Shown here piece after piece: positions 41,906 to 51,332 of a stretch of DNA of 64,000 nt. The translations under genes were made by a program, and so were the position numbers. Source of the stretch: an uncultured Bradyrhizobium sp. (lineage in GTDB: Bacteria; Pseudomonadota; Alphaproteobacteria; Rhizobiales; Xanthobacteraceae); assembly GCF_936943645.1 (NCBI RefSeq), contig NZ_CAKZJO010000084.1, positions 1 to 64,000 of the forward strand. The letters are read 5' to 3'. The stretch's first letter is position 1. Every line of letters starts with the position of its first letter. Under the pieces are notes generated by a model. It made no database searches, was not told the origin of the DNA, and saw nothing but the letters and a program-made list of their open reading frames with translations.

Positions 41906-43834
41906 ATGACCGAGATTTCCAGCGAGCCGAAGGACGCGACGCCGTCCGTCATCGCGCAGCAGGCGGCGATGCTGAACGCGCTGCCGTTTTCCGACAGGCG
42001 GGATTTCGACGATGCCGCGCGCGGCTTTCTCGGCACGATCGAGCACGCGAAGATATCAAATCCGCAGGGGCGGACGGTCTGGAGCCTCGAGCCCTACGGC
42101 TTCCTGTCGGCCGAACAGGCGCCGCCGACGGTCAATCCGAGCCTGTGGCGGCAGTCGCGGCTGAACATGCAGCATGGCCTGTTCGAGGTCGTGCCCGGCG
42201 TCTACCAGGTGCGCGGGCTCGACATCGCCAACATGACGCTGATCGAGGGCGACAACAGCGTCATCGTCGTCGACACCCTGACCTCGATCGAGGGGGCACG
42301 GGCTGCACTCGATCTCTACTTCAAGCACCGCGGCCTGAAGCCGGTTGCGGCCGTCATCTTCACGCACACCCACACCGACCATTGGGGCGGCGCGCGCGGC
42401 GTGCTGGAGGAGGATGCGCTGGCGACCGGCCGCGTGCCCATCATCGCGCCGAATCTGTTCATGGAGCATGCGGTCTCCGAGAACATCATTGCGGGACCGG
42501 CCATGCTGCGCCGGGCGCAGTATCAGTTCGGGCCGCTGCTCGCCAAGGGTCCGCGGGGGCAGGTCGATTGCGGGCTCGGCAAGTCGATGGCGGCAGGATC
42601 GGTTGCGCTGCTGCGCCCGACCGATCTGATCATGGCGACGGGCGATAAGCGCGTCATCGACGGCGTCGAATTCGAATTCCAAATGGCGCCGAACAGCGAA
42701 GCGCCGGCGGAGATGCACTTTTTCATCCCGCGCTACAAGCTGTTGAACCTCGCCGAGAACTGCACGCACAATTTCCACAATCTGCTGCCGTTCCGCGGTG
42801 CCGATGTGCGCGATGCGCTGGCGTGGTCGAAATATCTCGGCGAGGCATTGCAGCTCTGGGACGGCAAGGCGGAGGCGATGTGCGGCCAGCATCACTGGCC
42901 GGTGTGGGGACGCGAGCGCATCGGCACGATGATCCGCCAGCAGCGCGACCTCTACAAATTCGCGCACGACCAGACCATCCGCCTGATGAACCACGGTCTC
43001 ACCGCGGCCGAGATCGCCGAGACCATCCGGCTGCCGAACAGCCTGGAAGGCGCCTGGCATGGACGTGGCTATTACGGCCACATCAGGCACAATGTGAAGG
43101 CGATCTACCAGAAATATCTCGGCTGGTATGACGCCAACCCCGTCAATCTCGATCCGTTGCCGCCGGTCGAGTCCGGCAGGAAATATGTCGAGTACATGGG
43201 CGGCGCGGACGCGATCCTGGCGCGGGCGCGCACCGATTTCGACAAGGGGGAGTTTCGCTTCGTTGCGCAGGCGCTCAGTCATCTTGTCTTCGCCGAACCT
43301 GATCATGCGGCGGCCCGCGGTTTGCTCGCCGACACGCTGGAGCAGCTCGGCTACGCCGCCGAGAGTGCGACCTGGCGCAATGCCTATCTGTTCGGTGCGC
43401 AGGAATTGCGCCAGGGCATGCCGAAGGTGCCGGCCCGACCGCCGATGCCGCGGGAGACGCTGGCGGCGCTGCGCACCTCCCAGCTCTGGGACGTGCTGGG
43501 CATTCGCCTCAACGGCCCCAAGGCGGAAGGCAAGCATATCGTCCTGAACTGGCGCTTTTCCGACACCGGCGAGAGCTTCGTGCTCAACCTCGAGAACTGC
43601 GCGCTCACGTATACCGAGGGCGTGCAGGCGGAAGGCGCCGACGCCAGCTTCACGCTTGCGCGCACCACGCTCGATGAGGTCATCGCGAAGCTGACGAGCT
43701 TCCCGGAGGCCGTCGCCGCCGGCAAGGTCAAGCTGTCGGGCAACCCGATGAAGCTTGCCGAACTGATGGGCCTGATGGACGAGTTTCCGCGGATGTTCGA
43801 GATCGTGGAGCCGAAGCGGGCGGTGGTGAAGTAG
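41906..43834 (+). CDS. Alkyl/aryl-sulfatase, metallo-beta-lactamase type (SdsA-like)
   Basis: 642 residues. The dizinc motif is THTHTDHWGG with His154, His156, Asp158 and His159. Further ligands lie in NLAENCTHNFHNLLPFRGADVRD and in CGQHHWPVWGRERI. A dimerisation domain follows at about 370-510, and the C-terminal 120 residues are an SCP2-like domain (NWRFSDTGESFVLNLENCALTYTEG) that binds alkyl chains. This is the three-domain layout of SdsA1, which hydrolyses primary alkyl sulfates to alcohol and sulfate. No signal peptide is visible. Useful for sulfur scavenging from detergents or sulfate esters; regulation is not apparent. Confidence 0.93.
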   Translation: MTEISSEPKDATPSVIAQQAAMLNALPFSDRRDFDDAARGFLGTIEHAKISNPQGRTVWSLEPYGFLSAEQAPPTVNPSLWRQSRLNMQHGLFEVVPGVYQVRGLDIANMTLIEGDNSVIVVDTLTSIEGARAALDLYFKHRGLKPVAAVIFTHTHTDHWGGARGVLEEDALATGRVPIIAPNLFMEHAVSENIIAGPAMLRRAQYQFGPLLAKGPRGQVDCGLGKSMAAGSVALLRPTDLIMATGDKRVIDGVEFEFQMAPNSEAPAEMHFFIPRYKLLNLAENCTHNFHNLLPFRGADVRDALAWSKYLGEALQLWDGKAEAMCGQHHWPVWGRERIGTMIRQQRDLYKFAHDQTIRLMNHGLTAAEIAETIRLPNSLEGAWHGRGYYGHIRHNVKAIYQKYLGWYDANPVNLDPLPPVESGRKYVEYMGGADAILARARTDFDKGEFRFVAQALSHLVFAEPDHAAARGLLADTLEQLGYAAESATWRNAYLFGAQELRQGMPKVPARPPMPRETLAALRTSQLWDVLGIRLNGPKAEGKHIVLNWRFSDTGESFVLNLENCALTYTEGVQAEGADASFTLARTTLDEVIAKLTSFPEAVAAGKVKLSGNPMKLAELMGLMDEFPRMFEIVEPKRAVVK

Positions 43835-43852
43835 AAAACGCTGACCGCGCGT

Positions 43853-44009
43853 CATACTCCGCTGTCGTCCCGGGGCGCGCGTAGCGCGAACCCGGGACCC
43901 ATAACCACAGGGAGAGGTTTAGGCGCGAGCTCTTAACTCCAAGCCTTCGCAAAACCAATGCTGCGGAGTATGGGTCCCGGATCGGCGCGCGCTTGTCCGG
44001 GACGACACT
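43853..44009. repeat. Inverted-repeat element, copy 2
   Basis: Starts CATACTCCGCTGTCGTCCCGG and ends CCGGGACGACACTG, with inner borders GGGACCCATAACC and TATGGGTCCCGG. These match the edges and inner borders of the element at 31-207. The arms here are imperfect (GGGCGCGCGTAGCGCGAAC against ATCGGCGCGCGCTTGT), and the centre differs except for the CAGGGAGA segment. It lies between the convergent sulfatase and glycosyltransferase genes. Confidence 0.75.
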
Positions 44010-44044
44010 GTTGGTTGGTCTGCGATACCGTTGGATCGCAGCCC

Positions 44045-45115
44045 TTACTCCGCGCTGCTCACCAGCTTGATCCGCGGCGCCTTTTCCTCGGCGAGGCTGC
44101 GGTAGGCCGCGAGATAGTCCAGCGCCATGCGCCGCGCGGTGAAGCGCGTCTCGAACTGTTTGCGGATTGCGGCGCGGTCGAGCTGCGCGAGGCGGCCGAC
44201 GACGCCGGCTGCGCTGAGCACGTCCTCGACCACGAAGCCGGTCAGGCCTTCGTCGATGATCTCAGGCACCGAGCCGCGGTTGAAGGCGACGACCGGCGTT
44301 CCGCACGCCATGGCCTCGATCATCACGAGGCCGAACGGCTCCGGCCAGTCGATCGGCAGCAGAAGCCCGAGCGCACCGCTGAGGAAATCCGATTTCTCGT
44401 GATCGCTGATCTCGCCGATGAAATCCACCAACGGATTGTTCTCGATCATCGGACGGATCAGCTCGTCGTAGTAATCCTGGTCGGCGCGATCGACCTTGGC
44501 CGCAATCTTCAGCGGAATGCCGCAATGGGACGCGATCTTGATGGCGCGGTCGACGCCCTTCTCGGGCGCGATGCGGCCGAGCACGGCGAGGTACTCCTGC
44601 TTCGCCGGCTTCGGCGTCAGCAGGTTCTCCGGCAGGCCGTGATAGATCGTCTGGACCCAGTTCGCCTGCGGCACCGGCCGCCTTTGCGCGTTCGAGATCG
44701 AGATGACCGGCATCTTGGAGAAGGTGTTGAAGACCGGCTGATGCTCCGGCAGATCGAGCCGGCCGTGCAGCGTGGTCAAGAACGGGGTCGGCTGCCGGTG
44801 GAACAGCGACCAGGGATAATAGTCGAGATGGAAGTGGAGAAAGTCGAACTCCTCGTCGTCACACTTTTGCCGCACGCGCTCCAGCAGCACCATGTGCAGC
44901 GCGTTGGGATCACGCACAGAACCGTCGAGGCGAAGCGCCTTCGGCCATAGCGCATCCAGCCTCGCCGATGTCTGCGAGTCACCGCTGGCGAATAGTGTCA
45001 CGTCGTGACCTAAGGCTACCAATTCTTCCGTCAGCCAGTGCACCACCCGCTCGGTGCCGCCATAAAGCTTGGGTGGAACAGCCTCCGTCAACGGAGCTAT
45101 CTGCGCGATGCGCAT
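44045..45115 (-). CDS. Glycosyltransferase family 4 protein
   Basis: 356 residues of GT-B fold. The N-terminal domain contains the glycine-rich YGGTERVVHWLTEEL acceptor-side motif; VLGRIAPEKGVDRAIKIA starts the nucleotide-sugar half; EPFGLVMIEAMACGTPVVAFNRGSVPEII is the E-x7-E donor-binding motif. The acceptor is unknown. An exact EcfG promoter 71-95 bases upstream (45186-45210) places it in the general stress response, so a stress-related envelope or storage glycan is plausible. The neighbouring debranching-type glucosidase strengthens a glycan theme. Confidence 0.88.
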   Translation of the reverse strand: MRIAQIAPLTEAVPPKLYGGTERVVHWLTEELVALGHDVTLFASGDSQTSARLDALWPKALRLDGSVRDPNALHMVLLERVRQKCDDEEFDFLHFHLDYYPWSLFHRQPTPFLTTLHGRLDLPEHQPVFNTFSKMPVISISNAQRRPVPQANWVQTIYHGLPENLLTPKPAKQEYLAVLGRIAPEKGVDRAIKIASHCGIPLKIAAKVDRADQDYYDELIRPMIENNPLVDFIGEISDHEKSDFLSGALGLLLPIDWPEPFGLVMIEAMACGTPVVAFNRGSVPEIIDEGLTGFVVEDVLSAAGVVGRLAQLDRAAIRKQFETRFTARRMALDYLAAYRSLAEEKAPRIKLVSSAE

Positions 45116-45185
45116 CTCACCATCTCCTCTGCGATCATGGAGTTAAAGCCCCCGCCGTGTCTCGGCACCGGCATGCCGAACTGGG

Positions 45186-45210
45186 AACGTTCTCGCATTT
45201 GCGAAGTTCC
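45186..45210 (-). promoter_or_regulatory. EcfG-type promoter of the glycosyltransferase
   Basis: Minus strand GGAAC (45210-45206), 16 bases, then CGTT (45189-45186), exact consensus. On the plus strand the same bases contain GGAAC (45184-45188) followed after 16 bases by AGTT (45205-45208), a near match pointing toward the ABC transporter gene. The two therefore overlap face to face. Confidence 0.82.
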
Positions 45211-45387
45211 GTCCTTCGAACGTTACTTCTTCGACACACTGTGGCGTGGCCGCGATGATGCCATCACCTCTTCTCACATCGTCCGCATCTGCGTGTCGTG
45301 ATCACTCGGCCGGGAACCGAGGCGAACTGGTCGATGTTCAGTCGATCAGCAACAAAGCAAAGACCAACATAACGGGGCGATAGCCAT

Positions 45388-47151
45388 ATGGATCATCTTT
45401 CTGGATACGCGCGCAGGCCATTTGCCTTTGTCTTGCGCTATCTTCGGATGCGAATGGCATCGCATGTCGTGATCCTGACCGCTGTCGTTGCAGCGGTTGC
45501 CTGCTCTGTAGGCACGCAGTATGGGGTGAAATCCCTGGTCGACGCCTTGTCTGCGGGCCCTTCGCAAGCCGGAGGCGTATGGCTGGCATTCATTCTGCTC
45601 ATGTCACTCATCGCTGCCGACAATTTTCTCTGGCGCATCGCAAGCTGGACAGCGAGCTTCACCTTTGTTCGGGTCACGGGTGATTTACGGCGTGACATAT
45701 TTCGTCATCTGACCGGTCACGCGCCGAGTTACTTCTCGGACCGGATGCCGGGAATGCTGACGAGCCGCATCACGGCGACATCGAACGCGGTGTTCACGGT
45801 CGAGAACATGTTCGTCTGGAATGTGTTGCCGCCTTGCATTGCCACAATTGCGGCAATCGCCTTGATTGGAACCGTCAGTCCCTATATGGCGCTCGGCCTG
45901 TCAGTGATCGCGGGCGGCATGGTGATCGCGATGTTCCACCTCGCCGCTGCCGGCAAGCCGCTTCACGATGATTTTGCCGACAAGGCCGCGGCGGTGGACG
46001 GCGAGATGATCGACGTCATCAGCAACATGCCGCTGGTCCGTGCCTTCTGCGGCATCGGCCACGAGCACGAGCGGTTCGACGCAACGGTGAACCGCGAGCT
46101 GACCGCGCGAAGCCGCAGCCTGCGTTATCTGGAAAAGCTGCGGCTGCTGCATGCCGCCGTGACGGTGCTTCTGACGATCGCGCTGATGGCCTGGGCCGTC
46201 ACACTCTGGCAGAAGGGCGAAGCGACCACCGGCGACGTCGTGCTGGTCTGCACCCTCGGCATCTCCATCCTGAGTGCGACCCGCGATCTCGCGGTCGCGC
46301 TGGTCGACGTCACCCAGCATGTCGCACGGCTGACCGAGGCGATCGCCACGCTGCTGGTGCCCCACGAGCTGCGCGATCACCCCGAGGCCGAGCCGCTGGT
46401 GAAGAGCGGTGCGGCGATCGCATTCAACAACGTCACCTTCGGCTATCCCGGCGGCGACAAGATTTTCGAGCGCTTCAGCCTGCGACTACAGCCCGGCCAG
46501 CGCGTCGGCCTGGTCGGCCAGTCCGGCGGCGGTAAGTCCACGCTGTTCACGCTTCTGCAGCGCTTCTACGATGCCGACGAGGGCAGCATCACCGTCGACG
46601 GCCAGGATATCTCGATGGTGACCCAGCAGAGCCTGCGTGAGGCGATCTCCGTGGTGCCGCAGGACATCTCGCTGTTCCACCGCTCGATTCGCGAGAACAT
46701 CCGCTATGGGCGCCCGAACGCGACCGACGACGAGGTGCTGCGCGCGGCGATCGCAGCGCGTTGCGATTTCGTCGAGAGCCTGCCCGAGGGTCTCGACACC
46801 ATGGTCGGCGACCGCGGCGTCAAGATGTCCGGCGGCCAGCGCCAGCGCATCGCGATCGCGCGCGCCTTCCTGAAGGACGCGCCGATCCTGTTACTGGACG
46901 AGGCGACCGCTGCGCTCGACAGCGAGTCCGAGGAGGCGATCCGCGAAGCGTTGTCGCGCCTGATGCGCGGCCGCACCGTGATCGCGATTGCGCATCGGCT
47001 GGCAACGCTGCGCAATTTCGACCGCGTGTTGGTGCTCAGGAATGGTAAGATCATCGAAGACGGCTCGCCCGAACGCCTGATGCAGGGTCACGGGCCGTAT
47101 CGTGAGCTGGTGACTCAGGAAATGAGCCGCCTCGCGCAAGCCGCCGCGTAA
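45388..47151 (+). CDS. ABC transporter, fused permease/ATPase (MsbA-like exporter)
   Basis: 587 residues. Six transmembrane helices (about 25-290) precede an ATPase with Walker A GQSGGGKST, Q-loop VVPQDISLFHRSIREN, signature MSGGQRQR, Walker B ILLLDEATAALD and the switch His in AIAHRLATL. This is the half-transporter exporter type that works as a homodimer. It may export a lipid, glycan or peptide. The gene is followed by a 60-base gap and the glucosidase gene, likely in one transcript. Confidence 0.9.
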   Translation: MDHLSGYARRPFAFVLRYLRMRMASHVVILTAVVAAVACSVGTQYGVKSLVDALSAGPSQAGGVWLAFILLMSLIAADNFLWRIASWTASFTFVRVTGDLRRDIFRHLTGHAPSYFSDRMPGMLTSRITATSNAVFTVENMFVWNVLPPCIATIAAIALIGTVSPYMALGLSVIAGGMVIAMFHLAAAGKPLHDDFADKAAAVDGEMIDVISNMPLVRAFCGIGHEHERFDATVNRELTARSRSLRYLEKLRLLHAAVTVLLTIALMAWAVTLWQKGEATTGDVVLVCTLGISILSATRDLAVALVDVTQHVARLTEAIATLLVPHELRDHPEAEPLVKSGAAIAFNNVTFGYPGGDKIFERFSLRLQPGQRVGLVGQSGGGKSTLFTLLQRFYDADEGSITVDGQDISMVTQQSLREAISVVPQDISLFHRSIRENIRYGRPNATDDEVLRAAIAARCDFVESLPEGLDTMVGDRGVKMSGGQRQRIAIARAFLKDAPILLLDEATAALDSESEEAIREALSRLMRGRTVIAIAHRLATLRNFDRVLVLRNGKIIEDGSPERLMQGHGPYRELVTQEMSRLAQAAA

Positions 47152-47211
47152 ACCAACAGTCGCGTTCTCGAGTCGGTCGCGTTTCCAGGAACAAGCGCAG
47201 GGGAGCAGCTC

Positions 47212-49416
47212 ATGTCGGCCGAAGCCGTAACCCAACTCGTCTCTGTGCCGCGGACCTCCGAGCAGGTCGCGGAGCAACCCTTCTACATTCCGATGACCGG
47301 GCCGTCGGCCCGGCCGCGGCGATCGCTCAAGCACGACGACATGTTCATCGTGCTCGACAGCCATGGCGACATCGGCGCCTCCGCCGGCGGGCCGGACGGT
47401 CTGTTCCACTACGACACGCGCTATCTGGCGCGGCTGGAGCTCGTGCTCGACGATCTCCAGCCGCTGCTGCTCGGCTCCAATCTGCGGGACGACAATTCGG
47501 CGCTGACCGTCGATCTGACCAATCCGGACATCTACCGTCAGGGCCGTCTCGTCTTCCAGAAGGATCTGTTGCACATCGTGCGCACGATCTTCCTTTGGCG
47601 TGGCACCGCCTATCAGCGCATCGGCGTGCAGAACCACGGCGACGGGCGGGCCAGCTTCGAGCTGACGTTGCTGTTCGACAACGATTTTGCCGATCTGTTC
47701 GAGGTTCGCGGCGAACGGCGCCCGCGCCGCGGGGCAGGCACGAGCAAGCTGCTCGGGCCGACCGACGTGCTGTTCGAATATCGCGGCCTCGATGACGTCG
47801 AGCGCACGACGGGCCTGCATTTCGATCCGCGTCCGACACGACTGTCGGTCAATGCCGCGACCTGGCAGCTCGAGCTGGATCCGCATGAATCGAAATCTCT
47901 GTTCGTGGCCGTGTCGTGCAACCGGCCGGCCGGCGAGAAGCCGGCGCGCTTCTTCCGGGGCCTGCTCGCCCATCGCCGCGAGATGCGCCAGTCCACGATG
48001 GGCGCTGCCAGCATCGAGACCTCCAACAACATCTTCAACGAGGTGCTGTGCCAGGCCATGGCCGACCTCAACATGCTGACGACGGAGACGCCGCAGGGGC
48101 GTTACCCCTATGCCGGCATTCCCTGGTACTCTACGACGTTCGGCCGCGACGGCCTGATCACCGCGCTGCAGATGCTGTGGGTCGATCCGCGCGTCGCCAA
48201 GGGCGTGCTCAGGCGCCTCGCACATTTCCAGGCCCAAGCGGCGGATCCGCTCGCCGATGCCGCGCCGGGCAAGATCCTGCATGAGATGCGCGGCGGCGAG
48301 ATGGCGGCGCTGCGCGAGGTGCCGTTCGCGCAATATTACGGCAGCGTCGACTCGACCGCGCTATTCGTGCTGCTCGCAGGAAGCTATTTCGAACGCACCG
48401 GCGACGAGAAGACCCTGATGGAGCTGTGGCCGGCGATCGAGGCGGGGCTGGCCTGGATCGACGGTCCCGGCGATCCCGATCAGGACGGCTTCGTCGAATA
48501 TCAGCGCGCGACCGAGAAGGGCCTCGCCAACCAGGGCTGGAAGGATTCGTATGACGCGATCTTCCACGCCGACGGCAAGCTCGCCGAGGGCAATATCGCG
48601 CTCGCCGAGGTCCAGGGCTATGTCTACGCCGCCAAGCAGCTCGCGGCGCGTTGCGCCTTGCGGCTCGGCAAGCCGGACCGCGTGCGCAAGCTCGAGGCCG
48701 ACGCCAGGGCGCTGGCCGAGCGCTTCGAGAAGGCGTTCTGGTGCGAGGAGCTCGGCAGCTACGCGCTCGCCCTCGACGGCAAGAAACGGCCATGCAAGGT
48801 GCGGACCTCGAACGCCGGTCAGGTGCTGTTCAGCGGGATGATCCGCGACGACCGCGCCCGCCTCGTCGCCGCCGACCTGATGCGGCCGCATTTCTTTTCG
48901 GGCTGGGGTATCCGTACGGTCGCCGTCGGCGAGGTGCGCTACAACCCGATGTCCTATCATGACGGGTCGATCTGGCCGCACGACAACGCGCTGATCGCGC
49001 TCGGGCTCGCGCGCTACGGTCTCAAGCATTCGGTGGCGCATGTCTTCAAGGGACTGTTCGACGCGGCGACCTACATGGATCTGCGCCGGCTGCCCGAATT
49101 GTTCTGCGGCTTCCGGCGCGAGAAACGGCGCGGCCCGACGCTCTATCCGGTCGCCTGCGCGCCGCAGGCCTGGGCCAGCGCGACGCCGTTCACGCTGCTG
49201 GAAGCGGCGCTCGGCCTCGAGTTCGACGTGGCGCGCGGCGAGATTCGCCTGCGCAACCCGCATCTGCCGGCGTTCCTCAACGAGGTGATCCTGCGCGATC
49301 TGCGCCTCGGCGAATCCAGCGTCGATCTTCGCGTCAGTCGTCACGGCGACGACGTGGCGCTGGAGGTGTTGCGCACACGCGGCCAGATCCAGGTCTCGAT
49401 CGTGCTGGCGCGCTAG
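47212..49416 (+). CDS. Amylo-alpha-1,6-glucosidase / glycogen debranching-like protein
   Basis: 734 residues. The N-terminal part (about 45-260) is the debranching N-domain (MFIVLDSHGDIGASAGGPDGLFHYDTRYLARLEL). The (alpha/alpha)6 catalytic part starts near 265 with GIPWYSTTFGRDGLITALQML and contains YQRATEKGLANQGWKDSYDAIFHADGK and YHDGSIWPHDNALIALG, matching GH15/GDE_C-like enzymes. It probably removes glucosyl residues from branched glucans. The neighbours encode a glycosyltransferase and an exporter, so it may belong to a stress-linked glycan pathway. Confidence 0.88.
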   Translation: MSAEAVTQLVSVPRTSEQVAEQPFYIPMTGPSARPRRSLKHDDMFIVLDSHGDIGASAGGPDGLFHYDTRYLARLELVLDDLQPLLLGSNLRDDNSALTVDLTNPDIYRQGRLVFQKDLLHIVRTIFLWRGTAYQRIGVQNHGDGRASFELTLLFDNDFADLFEVRGERRPRRGAGTSKLLGPTDVLFEYRGLDDVERTTGLHFDPRPTRLSVNAATWQLELDPHESKSLFVAVSCNRPAGEKPARFFRGLLAHRREMRQSTMGAASIETSNNIFNEVLCQAMADLNMLTTETPQGRYPYAGIPWYSTTFGRDGLITALQMLWVDPRVAKGVLRRLAHFQAQAADPLADAAPGKILHEMRGGEMAALREVPFAQYYGSVDSTALFVLLAGSYFERTGDEKTLMELWPAIEAGLAWIDGPGDPDQDGFVEYQRATEKGLANQGWKDSYDAIFHADGKLAEGNIALAEVQGYVYAAKQLAARCALRLGKPDRVRKLEADARALAERFEKAFWCEELGSYALALDGKKRPCKVRTSNAGQVLFSGMIRDDRARLVAADLMRPHFFSGWGIRTVAVGEVRYNPMSYHDGSIWPHDNALIALGLARYGLKHSVAHVFKGLFDAATYMDLRRLPELFCGFRREKRRGPTLYPVACAPQAWASATPFTLLEAALGLEFDVARGEIRLRNPHLPAFLNEVILRDLRLGESSVDLRVSRHGDDVALEVLRTRGQIQVSIVLAR

Positions 49417-49436
49417 CGGCGCGCAAGGAGGGTGTC

Positions 49437-49958
49437 ATGCGTGCGATCCGAGCATTGCTACTGGGGGCGGCCTTCGTTGCGGGCCTTGCGATTGCGTCAT
49501 CAGATGCCGCGGAGGATCAGCCCGTGAGCCAGACCGAGGCGAATGCGCCGGCGACGGGCCAGCCGCCGGCCTCGGCCGTTACGGTCACGCCGAAGGATGC
49601 GGCCCCTCCGCCGTCGGTGACCATCATCGGCGCGAGCGAGGCCCATGGCGTGCTCGGCCGCGACGTGCGCAGCGCCGCCGGCGAGGACATGGGCCGCATC
49701 GTCGACGTCATCGTCGATCGCACCGGCCATGTCCGCGCCGCGGCGATCGATTTCGGCGGGTTTCTCGGCGTCGGCAGCCGCAAGATCGTGGTGGATTGGA
49801 ACGCGCTGCGCTTCGGCAAGATCGCCAACAAGAAGGACAGCATCACGCTGGAACTGACCAAGGCGCAGGTGGCGGCCGCGCCGGAATACAAGGAAGACAC
49901 GCCGATCGTCGTGCTGGGCGCGTCCGGCAGCCTTCAACCGCTGCAAGCGATCCAGTGA
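49437..49958 (+). CDS. Exported PRC-barrel domain protein
   Basis: 173 residues with a signal peptide (IRALLLGAAFVAGLAIASSDAAE) and a proline/alanine-rich linker. The PRC-barrel lies at about 70-140 (GVLGRDVRSAAGEDMGRIVDVIVDRTGHVRAAAIDFGGFLGVGSRKIVVDWNAL). Such periplasmic PRC proteins are common in Rhizobiales and often stress-related; the ligand is unknown. It is 20 bases after the glucosidase gene and has GGAGG near its start. Confidence 0.85.
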   Translation: MRAIRALLLGAAFVAGLAIASSDAAEDQPVSQTEANAPATGQPPASAVTVTPKDAAPPPSVTIIGASEAHGVLGRDVRSAAGEDMGRIVDVIVDRTGHVRAAAIDFGGFLGVGSRKIVVDWNALRFGKIANKKDSITLELTKAQVAAAPEYKEDTPIVVLGASGSLQPLQAIQ

Positions 49959-49981
49959 GGTGCAGGGAGGGGTGACCGCCT

Positions 49982-51271
49982 GTGCTGTTGTCGAGGAAGC
50001 CGAACCATGCAGATCGCGAAGGCCGCGTTGAACAGGACGACGTCGCCGCGCCACCGGCCGCCGGCATTCCGGCGCCGTCGCGCCAGAGCTTGCGCGGCCT
50101 CGATTGGTTCATCTTCTTCCTCGCCGACGTGCAGACCGGATTCGGCCCCTTCATCGCGGTCTATCTCACCACCCAGAAATGGACCCAGGTCGAGATCGGT
50201 CTCGTGCTGTCGATCGGCGGCATCGTCGCCCTGATCGGGCAGATGCCGGGCGGCGCGATCATCGATGCCGCGAAATCGGAGCGCCTGGTCGCCGCCCTCG
50301 CCATCGCGACCATCGGGGCTTGCGCGCTGGCCTATGCCGCGATGCCGATCTTCCCCGTCGTGGTGGCCGCGGCCACCTTGCACGCGGCGGCGAGCTGCGT
50401 GCTGGGGCCGGCAATTGCGGCGATCAGCCTCGGCCTGGTCGGCCCGCTCGCGATCGGCGAGCGGCTCGGCCGCAACGCGCGCTTCGCCTCCCTCGGCAAC
50501 GGCGTCGCGGCGGCGGTGATGGGTACCGCGGGCTATCTCCTGTCGAGCCGCTCGGTTTTCCTGGTCACCTTCCTGCTCGCGATTCCAACCCTGCTCGCGC
50601 TCTCGCGCATCCGCGAGAACGAGGTCGACATCAGGCGGTGTCACGGCGAGATGCCGCCTGAAGCGGCCGAGCGCGGCGACACCAATATCTGGCACTTGGT
50701 CCGGCAGCGTCCGCTGATCGTCTTCGCGCTCAGCGTGCTGCTGCTGCAGCTCGCGAACGCTTCGATGATGCCGTTGATGGCAAGCGCCGTGACGGCGCGG
50801 TCGGCCCAATGGGCGACGGTGCTCGTCGCCTTCTGCATCGTCGTCCCCCAGGCGATCGTGGCGCTGCTGTCGCCGGCGGTCGGCCGCAAGGCGCAGGCAT
50901 GGGGCCGCCGGCCGCTGCTGCTGATCGGGTTCGGCGCTCTGGCGATTCGCGGCCTGTTGTTTGCGACCGTGCGCGATCCGTATCTGCTGGTCGCGGTCCA
51001 GCTGTTCGACGGCATCACGGCTGCGGTGTTCGCGGTCATGATCCCGCTGATCGTCGCCGACGTTGCTTTCGGCAGCGGACATTTCAACCTGGCACAGGGC
51101 ATCGTCGGTACTGCGACCGGCATCGGCGCGTCGCTGAGCACGGTGCTCGGCGGCTATGTCAGCGACAAGTTCGGCAACGCGACCGCCTTCATCGGGTTGT
51201 CCGGCGTTGCCGCGACCGGGCTCCTGCTGATTCTCTTCGTGATGCCGGAGACGCGGCGCACGGTGCGATAG
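49982..51271 (+). CDS. MFS transporter
   Basis: 429 residues from a GTG at 49982, with GGGAGGGG about ten bases upstream. Twelve predicted helices follow a 38-residue cytosolic head. LDWFIFFLADVQTGFGPFIAVYLTTQKWTQVEIGLVLSIGGIVALIGQMPGGAIIDAAKS contains the motif A-like loop. It fits no named substrate class. It follows the PRC-barrel gene by 23 bases and is convergent with fixK2; a shared hairpin lies between them. Confidence 0.85.
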   Translation: MLLSRKPNHADREGRVEQDDVAAPPAAGIPAPSRQSLRGLDWFIFFLADVQTGFGPFIAVYLTTQKWTQVEIGLVLSIGGIVALIGQMPGGAIIDAAKSERLVAALAIATIGACALAYAAMPIFPVVVAAATLHAAASCVLGPAIAAISLGLVGPLAIGERLGRNARFASLGNGVAAAVMGTAGYLLSSRSVFLVTFLLAIPTLLALSRIRENEVDIRRCHGEMPPEAAERGDTNIWHLVRQRPLIVFALSVLLLQLANASMMPLMASAVTARSAQWATVLVAFCIVVPQAIVALLSPAVGRKAQAWGRRPLLLIGFGALAIRGLLFATVRDPYLLVAVQLFDGITAAVFAVMIPLIVADVAFGSGHFNLAQGIVGTATGIGASLSTVLGGYVSDKFGNATAFIGLSGVAATGLLLILFVMPETRRTVR

Positions 51272-51278
51272 CCGCAAA

Positions 51279-51332
51279 AGAAAAAGCCGGCCGAAGCGAG
51301 TTCGGCCGGCCAAGTCACGGGGGAGAAACCGA
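51279..51332 (-). terminator. fixK2 terminator with suhB/mmgR-like 3' UTR
   Basis: On the minus strand, directly after the fixK2 stop, the RNA would read GUUUCUCCCCCGUGACUUGG (51328-51309), then a perfect 10-bp hairpin (51309-51300 with 51294-51285), then UUUUUCUUUU. The order C-rich motif, GACUUGG, hairpin, U-run is the same as in the small RNA at 9926-10005. Function as intrinsic terminator is clear. A processed 3'-UTR small RNA is possible. Confidence 0.8.
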
